Shown here: positions 5,868 to 12,800 of the stretch, piece by piece
How positions within the stretch are numbered: the first letter of the stretch is position 1
Layout: each line of letters starts with the position of its first letter
Assembly: GCA_028288545.1 (NCBI GenBank)
Contig: JAQBNQ010000433.1
Span: 1 to 13,918 of the forward strand
DNA: 13,918 nucleotides
Origin: Bacteroidota bacterium
GTDB taxonomy: Bacteria > Bacteroidota > Bacteroidia > Chitinophagales > LD1
Reading direction: 5' to 3'
The notes under the pieces: generated by a model
Database searches by the model: none
What the model was told of the DNA's origin: nothing
Seen by the model: the letters and a program-made list of their open reading frames with translations, nothing else
Translations under genes and position numbers: made by a program

Positions 5868-5871
5868 CAAG

Positions 5872-6894
5872 ATGAATGAGATTTTTGATAAGGCGAATGC
5901 AGTTTTAGCGGAGATACAATCTTCTGCCCCGAATAATGCAGAGGAATTGGAGCAATTCCGTATTAAATATATTGGCAGTAAAGGGATATTGAAAGACCTT
6001 TTCGGTTTTATGGGCAAGTTGCCTAATGAACAGAAGAAGGAGTATGGGCAATTAATGAATACTTTGAAAGCTGCTGCGGAGGCTAAGCTGGAAGAGCTGA
6101 AAATTACTTTCGAAAACGGAAAACCTTCGGCTACTGAAATTCCTGACTTAACTGCACCGGGATACAATTTTCCCTTGGGAACCCGCCACCCGCTTTCAAT
6201 CATTAAAAACAGGATCATTGAAATTTTTGGTCACATTGGTTTTACAGTTGCCGATGGACCTGAAATTGAAGACGACTGGCATAATTTTACGGCGCTTAAT
6301 ACGCCTAAAGATCATCCTGCCCGCGATATGCAGGATACATTTTTTATTACACCGGATAAGGAGTGGATGTTACGTACCCAAACCAGCAGTGTTCAAATAC
6401 GCAAAATGGAAAGCGAAAAGCCTCCTATGCGTTATATTTTTCCGGGAAGGGTTTATCGCAATGAAACTATTTCGGCCCGGGCCCACTGTACCTTTCACCA
6501 GGTTGAGGGTTTGTATATAGACGAGAATGTGTCGTTTGTTGATTTGAAGCAAACCATGCTTTACTTTGCGCAGGAGATGTTCGGAAAAAACACGGATATA
6601 AGATTCCGCCCTTCGTTTTTCCCTTTTACCGAGCCCAGCGCCGAGATGGATATATCCTGCTTTGTTTGTGGACAGAAAGGATGCCCTGTTTGTAAATACA
6701 CTGGTTGGGTTGAAATTGGTGGCTGTGGTATGGTTGACCCGGCAGTACTTGAAAACTGCAAGGTGGATACTAAAAAATATTCGGGCTTTGCATTTGGCAT
6801 GGGTATAGAAAGAATTACCATGCTTAAATACCAGATAAACGACCTGCGCCTGTTTTTTGAAAACGATGTGCGGTTTTTGAAGCACTTCAACTAA
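5872..6894 (+). CDS. pheS: Phenylalanine-tRNA ligase alpha subunit
   Basis: The 340-residue class II synthetase subunit charges tRNA-Phe as part of a PheS2PheT2 tetramer. The N-terminal coiled-coil arm (about 1-85, with GSKGILKDLFGFMGKL) binds tRNA. Motif 1 is around 106-130 (HPLSIIKNRIIEIFGHIGF, then VADGPEIE). Motif 2 is PGRVYRNETISARAHCTFHQ (191-210) and motif 3 is FAFGMGIERITMLKY (306-320). Between FRPSFFPFTEPSAE and the glycine-rich GGCGMVDP is an insertion with C263, C266, C271 and C274 in CxxC-x4-CxxC spacing, a zinc-knuckle-like feature usual in Bacteroidota PheS. Length and motifs are intact. pheT is not adjacent, which is common in this phylum. The start at 5872 agrees with the family N terminus. 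The stop codon itself is part of an AATTAG-type repeat unit. Confidence 0.98.
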   Translation: MNEIFDKANAVLAEIQSSAPNNAEELEQFRIKYIGSKGILKDLFGFMGKLPNEQKKEYGQLMNTLKAAAEAKLEELKITFENGKPSATEIPDLTAPGYNFPLGTRHPLSIIKNRIIEIFGHIGFTVADGPEIEDDWHNFTALNTPKDHPARDMQDTFFITPDKEWMLRTQTSSVQIRKMESEKPPMRYIFPGRVYRNETISARAHCTFHQVEGLYIDENVSFVDLKQTMLYFAQEMFGKNTDIRFRPSFFPFTEPSAEMDISCFVCGQKGCPVCKYTGWVEIGGCGMVDPAVLENCKVDTKKYSGFAFGMGIERITMLKYQINDLRLFFENDVRFLKHFN

Positions 6895-6915
6895 TTGGTC
6901 TAATTCGCTAATTCC
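6892..6915. repeat. Short octamer repeat overlapping the pheS stop
   Basis: On the minus strand the sequence from 6914 downward reads AATTAGCG, then AATTAGAC, then a partial AATTAG unit whose complement supplies the TAA stop of pheS. It is the shortest of the octamer sites in the window and has no neighbouring inverted copy. Confidence 0.6.
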
Positions 6916-7104
6916 TCTTTCTTTCTCCCCGAGCAATTACCTTCCTTCCTCAAAGGCTTTGCCTCATTTACCGAAAGCGCGACTATAAGGCGAAATAAAG
7001 CAAGTAAAATCGCGTATTAAATAGCGAAAATGGGCGGATGAACTAAACAAACGCGGTAAGGCGCTGTTCCATGAATAGTTTTTTTATAAAAAACGATAAT
7101 TAAA
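6916..7104. other. Intergenic stretch, no gene seen
   Basis: This forms most of the gap between pheS and the barrel gene. No credible coding frame or known RNA was found. An AT-only palindrome at 7079-7094 lies just upstream of the barrel gene's promoter; it has no GC stem and does not look like a terminator. The first part is pyrimidine-rich on the plus strand. Confidence 0.5.
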
Positions 7105-7134
7105 TTTTCTGTTAGCCCCCAGAACTTACTTTTG
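7105..7134 (+). promoter_or_regulatory. Bacteroidota-type promoter of the barrel gene
   Basis: TACTTTTG at 7127-7134 is a full TAnnTTTG match, with a T-rich TTTTCTG at 7105-7111 in the -33 region. Transcription would start near 7141, leaving a leader of about 60 nt before the ATG at 7202. The -7 element is followed by CGGCC, similar to the minus-strand promoter at 560-588. Confidence 0.6.
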
Positions 7135-7201
7135 CGGCCTCAAAATATGGTTTTCAGTTTTTCGTCTTAGCACTGTGATTATCCTGACTAGATAAGGTCT
7201 T

Positions 7202-9748
7202 ATGAAAAAAAATACTTCTTGTTTCTTATTGGTAATATGTTTTTTCTTGTCTTGTTCTACGCTTCAGGCGCAGTTTCCTGGTGGTGGTGGCAACTCCGGT
7301 GGCCAGGGTAGTGGTAAGGGACAGGGAATGCAGGCTATGGCCGCAAAAATGGCTATTGGCCATGTGTATGGCAAAATAGTGGATTCAAAAACCAAAAAGG
7401 GGATTGAATTTGCTTCGGTAGCTCTTTACATGCTAAAGGGTGATTCGTTGATGGGTGGACAGTTAACAGAAACCAACGGCGATTTTTCTTTGGATAACCT
7501 ACCATTCGGAGGCTATAAATTGAAGATATCTTACATCGGTTATACAACGCTGGAAAAAAATGTGATAGTAACGCCAAATACTGCAGACCAGGATATTGGC
7601 AACGTGGCTATTGCTGAAGATGCCAAACTTTTAAAGGAGGTGGATATTACCGCCGAAAAATCAACCATTGAATTAAAACCGGACCGCAAGGTTTTTAATG
7701 TAGATAAAGATCTTTCTGCCCGCGGAGGAACGGGAGTGGATGTGATGAAAAATATTCCGGGTGTTTCAACAGATGCGGATGGAAATGTGACACTTAGAAA
7801 TAATACACCCATCGTATATGTTGACGGAAAGCCAACCACACTTACGCTGGAACAAATACCAGCTGACCAGATTGACAGAGTAGAAGTGATAACCAATCCA
7901 TCAGCAAAATTTGAAGCCGCGGCTTCTGGTGGGATTATTAATGTGGTATTGAAGAAAAATCAAAAGCCCGGCTACAATGGCATCGTTACTATGTCGTTGG
8001 GTACCAATACCCAATACAACGGTATGGCGCTGGTTAATGTGCGTGAGAAGAAATTTGGTTTTATGCTTAGCTATAACATTAACGGCAGCACCAACTTAAC
8101 CAGGGGATACACCGACCGCACCAATTATACCAATGGCGAAGCTTCGGGCCATTTCAGGCAGGATGATGCTGTAACCAGCAAAAGACTTTTCCAGGTGGGC
8201 AGGGTTGGTTTTGATTACTATGTAAATAACCGTAACACCATTTCGCTTTCAGAGAATATGACCTTCGGACAGTTTTCCACCGGCGATAACCAGACCTTTA
8301 ATACCAGCGATTCTGTTGGGCAATCTATAAACGGTAACCGGGTGAGCGATCAAACAGTTAAGTTCCGCAATTTTGTTACTGAGTTAAGCATTCGTCACAC
8401 TTATCCTAAACCCGATAAAGAATGGACGCTTGATTTCAGTTACAGTCATAACAAGGGACAGACCAATTACCTGTTTACCACCAATAATTATACACCCGCA
8501 GGTTCGCTTTTGCCTAACAATCCGCAACTGGAAACAGACGATGGAGGCCAACACAATAACATGATCAATGCGCAGTGGGATTTTACAGCACCACTAGCTA
8601 AAAACATGAAAATTGAATTTGGCGCCCGCAGTAATTTTCAGCGCCAGTTTTCTTTTCAGCACATAGCCGATAAGAATGATTCTTTGAATGAGTATTTTCC
8701 TAACCCGGTATTATCAAATGATTACAGGATAGATAACCTGGTAAATGCGGTGTACATCACTTTTGCCCATACGGTTAAACAGTTTTCGTACCAGATAGGT
8801 CTTCGTTTTGAGCAAAGTTATTATGCGGGGGTACTACTTGATAGCAGCGCAGGGAATTTCTCGTACATGTATCCATCATCGGCTGGTACTTTTTATAACA
8901 TGTTGTTTCCAAGTATTTCTCTTTCGCAAAAATTTGGTGATAAACACGAGTTGCAGTTCAACGTTACACGTAAGATCAATCGGCCTAACTTCTTTCAGTT
9001 AAGTCCGTTTATTTTTGCCAGCGATAAGTTTAATTACCGTATTGGTAACCCGCAATTGCAGCCGGAGTTCAACAACAAGGCCGAACTGAATTACGATCTG
9101 ACCATTCCTAAACTTACCTGGTTAAGTTCGATGTACGGCACTTATAGCCAGCAGCCGATTACCCAATACAGCTATACTATTCCAAACGATACGCAGCAGA
9201 TATTATATAACACCTTTGAGAACGGTAAGAACAGTTTTAGCTATGGATGGGAAAACACCTTTAAAGTATCGCCTGTTAAAGGGCTTGATATAACAGCCGA
9301 TGGGAACGTGTATTACACTTCCATCATCAGCGATGTAGCGGGTGAGCAAATAAAAAATCAGGGCGTTAGCTGGACATTTAAAGGAATCATCGCTTATAAA
9401 TTTCCGTTGGGTATCAACGCACAGGTTAATGGAACCTACGAGGCGCCAAGAATAATTCCGCAGGGACACACATTGCCGCTATACTTCTTCGATCTTTCAG
9501 TAAGCAAGGATATCGGTATAGTATCGCTTAATCTTTCTGTAAGCGATGTACTTAACTCAAAAGTACATGGCAATTATTACGAGACACCCACTTATATTCA
9601 AACTTCCACCCGCCGCCGCGATATGCGATATGCAAGATTGGGCGTAACTATCCGGTTTGGTAAAATGGATGCTTCCATCTTCAAATCAAAGAAGGTTAAG
9701 AAGGATAAAGATCAGCCACAAAACGGCGGGGACGACCTGGGATATTAA
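7202..9748 (+). CDS. Outer-membrane beta-barrel protein, TonB-dependent receptor-like (OMP_b-brl_3 type)
   Basis: The 848-residue precursor starts with a signal peptide (1-24, LQA before Q24; a lipoprotein cut before C18 is less likely). A glycine-rich linker (26-42) follows. A carboxypeptidase-D regulatory-like domain (about 54-140) contains GHVYGKIVDSKTKKGIEFAS and FGGYKLKISYIGY. A plug-type domain (about 150-253) has DVMKNIPGVSTDADGNVTLR, VYVDGKP and IDRVEVITNPSAKFEAAASG. The rest (254-828) is a series of amphipathic beta-strands with NRPNFFQLSPF and GNPQLQPE, typical of the outer-membrane barrel family PF14905. A lysine-rich tail (833-841) ends the chain. I see no SusD partner, regulator or transport gene nearby, so the substrate is unknown. 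It has its own promoter and about a 60-nt leader; a strong hairpin terminator follows. Family firm, transported molecule not known. Confidence 0.9.
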   Translation: MKKNTSCFLLVICFFLSCSTLQAQFPGGGGNSGGQGSGKGQGMQAMAAKMAIGHVYGKIVDSKTKKGIEFASVALYMLKGDSLMGGQLTETNGDFSLDNLPFGGYKLKISYIGYTTLEKNVIVTPNTADQDIGNVAIAEDAKLLKEVDITAEKSTIELKPDRKVFNVDKDLSARGGTGVDVMKNIPGVSTDADGNVTLRNNTPIVYVDGKPTTLTLEQIPADQIDRVEVITNPSAKFEAAASGGIINVVLKKNQKPGYNGIVTMSLGTNTQYNGMALVNVREKKFGFMLSYNINGSTNLTRGYTDRTNYTNGEASGHFRQDDAVTSKRLFQVGRVGFDYYVNNRNTISLSENMTFGQFSTGDNQTFNTSDSVGQSINGNRVSDQTVKFRNFVTELSIRHTYPKPDKEWTLDFSYSHNKGQTNYLFTTNNYTPAGSLLPNNPQLETDDGGQHNNMINAQWDFTAPLAKNMKIEFGARSNFQRQFSFQHIADKNDSLNEYFPNPVLSNDYRIDNLVNAVYITFAHTVKQFSYQIGLRFEQSYYAGVLLDSSAGNFSYMYPSSAGTFYNMLFPSISLSQKFGDKHELQFNVTRKINRPNFFQLSPFIFASDKFNYRIGNPQLQPEFNNKAELNYDLTIPKLTWLSSMYGTYSQQPITQYSYTIPNDTQQILYNTFENGKNSFSYGWENTFKVSPVKGLDITADGNVYYTSIISDVAGEQIKNQGVSWTFKGIIAYKFPLGINAQVNGTYEAPRIIPQGHTLPLYFFDLSVSKDIGIVSLNLSVSDVLNSKVHGNYYETPTYIQTSTRRRDMRYARLGVTIRFGKMDASIFKSKKVKKDKDQPQNGGDDLGY

Positions 9749-9807
9749 TTTTGAGTTTCAGAGCTAAGGTTTCAAATTGAAGTAGTCTGAGTTTAATTGA
9801 AGTATCA

Positions 9808-9851
9808 TTTAAAAGCAAATAGCCCCTTTTTTGGGGCTATTTGCTTTTAAA
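9808..9851. terminator. Strong bidirectional intrinsic terminator
   Basis: A 19-bp perfect stem pairs 9808-9826 with 9833-9851 around a loop of six T residues (9827-9832). The inner four pairs are C-G and the outer part is A/T-rich, so either transcript ends with a U-tract inside the stem's base. It lies between two converging genes (stop codons ending at 9748 and 9866) and can serve both. Confidence 0.92.
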
Positions 9852-9865
9852 ATGTTTAGCTGTTA

Positions 9866-12800
9866 CTATTTAGAAATTACCAGGCGTTGGGTTGAAGTAC
9901 CGGCTGGGGTAGTAACTTCTATCAAATAAATTCCGCTGCTTAGTTGCGAAACATCTAACTGAGTCGTGTGAACTCCGCCGGGTGCATAACGTATTATTTC
10001 CTTACCGGGTACGTCGGTTATTTTAATGTCAATACTTCCTAACTGGGAGGCAACCGTTAGCAGGTTGTTTGCCGGGTTAGGGAAGATCTGAATCCTGTTA
10101 TTTTCTGCAGTAATATTGTTGATGCCTGTTGGCAGGTATCCGATTTGGGTAGAATCGGATCCTTCATTTACGGTGATCAGATTACCGGCGCTGTCAATCA
10201 CGGTTACGTTGCTGATCCATGCCTTCATGGTATAGAAAGAATAATTTTTGCCATTGATGTTATCTGTAGTGATTACAAACGTGGCGGCACCTATTTGACC
10301 TGAGCCGGTTTTTGTACGATGGTCGATGCGGGTAACGGCACATTGCAGTTGGCCAATGGTTTTAAAGTCTTTAGCAATAGATATTTTTTCAGCCGAAGTG
10401 CCCAGCCATGATGTGGTAAACGTAACGTAGGTTTTTGCTGTGTCTACAGGTATAAGATCGTAGTTTAAGGTAAATGCTAATCCGTAAACGTTATTGGCAA
10501 TAATGCCCGAATCACCTAAAATAAATTCGGCTGTAACCGAATCGCCGGCATATGCGGTGTCGGGCACAAGGTTAACTGTTAGCGCAGGGATACCAGACCG
10601 CCATTCATTTTGTCCACCGCCACGCGTATGGATTAATCCGTAATTCTGGATAATGGCAATTGTATCATCAGCATCAATGATGCCATCGCCGTTACAGTCG
10701 GTGTGTTTATAGTTAACGCCGTTAGGCAAAGTATCGGATGATATCCAATTTGTTGCTGGCTGACCTACCCATAACAGGCTTGCATTAGGGCGTATAGGAC
10801 CGGTGGCCCCATACGCTAAACCTATTGCCAGCAAGTCGTTATTATTAGCAGTACCATCGTAATCTGCATCGCCGGGCCATACAAAGTCATCCATGCATAT
10901 GACTGAAGAATCAATGCCGATAGCGGTACAGCCGTTTTGATCAGCTACGGTTACGGTATAATTAAAGCAAGTAGTTATTGGTGTATGATCTGCATGGGTA
11001 GCATCATTCCATGTGTAAATGTACGGCGGATTTCCACCTAAGGGATGCACAAATAAGGTGTCCGTTTGTCCAAGATAAATAGTGTCGCTACTGGCGGTTA
11101 TAGTGGCGGTTATTAAAGGCGGTTGTGTGATTGTAACTATACCTCTTGCGCTGCACCCCAACGCATCGGTTACAAGTATTGTATCGTTACCAGCCGGCAT
11201 ATGGGTGAGGCATTGCGTTGTGATAAGGCTGTTCCACAAATATGAAAATGGTCCATTGCCTGTAACAGTAGCGCAGAACATGCCTGAGGAATCGCCAAAG
11301 CAGTTTACGGTTAGGGATGGCACCTGGACAAATACGGAGTCGAAACTGAATGTAATGGTATCGGAACTTAATGAACAGCCTGTTGAATCGGTGATAAGAA
11401 CATAGTAGTGGCCACCGAGCGTTGGGATTATGCTGGCGGTTACCTGCCCCGTTGACCACAAATAGGAAGTGAAGTGATCAGTATCGGAATACAAAGAGTA
11501 CAGTGGTACAGAACCGAAACTTTGACCGGCGCAAACTATAGTATCATGGCGGTTAAGCGTTGTAATTGGAAATGTAACATTGATGGTATCGCTGCTAACC
11601 TGGTCAAACAAATTTGTTACCGTTACTGAATACGTGCCCGTGTGTGGTGCAAGTATGGAGGGTCCGCTTTGACCGGTGCTCCATTGCGCGGAGCGGTAGT
11701 ATGGGAAGTTATAGTGGCTTTCATTTAACTCAACCGGGCAAAAATAATTGCTTGTAATATCCGCCCCCAGGTCAACCGGAGGAGCATATTTGTTGTATAG
11801 GTAGTTTTCTACCCGCTGTTTTTGGTTCGGGGTAAGAGCTGTGTTGTAAACTATTACTTCGGCGATTTCGCCGAAAAGGACACTTTGAGAATTTCCAATT
11901 GAGTAAGTTCCGTTTACAAAAGGTCCGTTTAGGCCACTGTTGCTATTATTAAATGCAACCATGGTGCTGTTAGTATCCAGTTCAACACTGACGCCTAGTT
12001 TTTTCTCAAAGCCAAACACCCGGTACGGGAATGGTGCATTTGTGGCACATCCTGAAGCATCGAGAACTGTTCCGCTATTGGTGAAATTATTTACCAAACG
12101 ATAACTTTCACTGCTCAAATCGCGGCTGAGCCAAAGCCCGTCCGTTCCCCCAATGCTGAATAAGCCAGTGCTGGTTGAACCGGTTTGGGTGTATCCATGC
12201 GCCAATATAAATATCGTTACAGACGAATCGCCTAACCCCGGTATTTGAGGGCCGCTTAAAGCCGTAGTGCTGCCATTAAATTTAACGCAGGGCTTGCTAT
12301 AAAACCCTTGCGATGCTCCCCATTGCGGGCCGTTAAAGCCATTGGTAACGGTTGCATCTAAGTGGTTGGGGCTAAAGTCTGTCCACTGCGTAACCACACC
12401 GCTGGTTAGTATAACGCCGGTGTCTGCCATAAGCCATAAAGATAGGCCGGGTAACACATCAGGCTGCAAAGTACATGCAGGGTTAACCGTAACCTTTACC
12501 GAAGCCGCGTTACTACAGCCAAGATTGTTTCCCGTAACGGTATAGGTGGTCGTTACAGATGGATAGGCAATAACGGTGGCCCCAAATACCGTGTTTAAAG
12601 CGTACGGGGGAGACCACGTATAGGTAGATGCACCTCCTGCAGTAAGTGTGGTACTATCACCCAAACAAATAGTTACATCGGGGCTTACAGTAACGTTGGG
12701 AACTGCATTTACAGTTACAGGTATAGTTGTAAGCGCTGAAGTGCAAACGCCGTTGACAACGGTAAGGGTTACATTTTTAGTGCCCGGTGTACTCCAGCTA

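Noticed and set aside
6370..6936. 188-residue minus-strand open frame over pheS
   Set aside because: Opposite strand of conserved pheS motifs 2 and 3; no family resemblance and no promoter.
7079..7094. AT-only palindrome read as a terminator for pheS
   Set aside because: The stem has almost no G-C pairs, lies nearly 200 bp past the pheS stop and sits directly upstream of the next gene's promoter.
9752..9805. Repeat array between the barrel gene and the terminator
   Set aside because: AATTGAAGTA occurs twice, but there is no regular unit length; two copies of a ten-base AT-rich word are not enough to call an array.
10664..10870. Evidence of a cellulosome
   Set aside because: Although the calcium loops are dockerin-like, there is no scaffoldin array, no glycoside hydrolase and no separate cohesin protein in the window; the protein is a T9SS surface protein.
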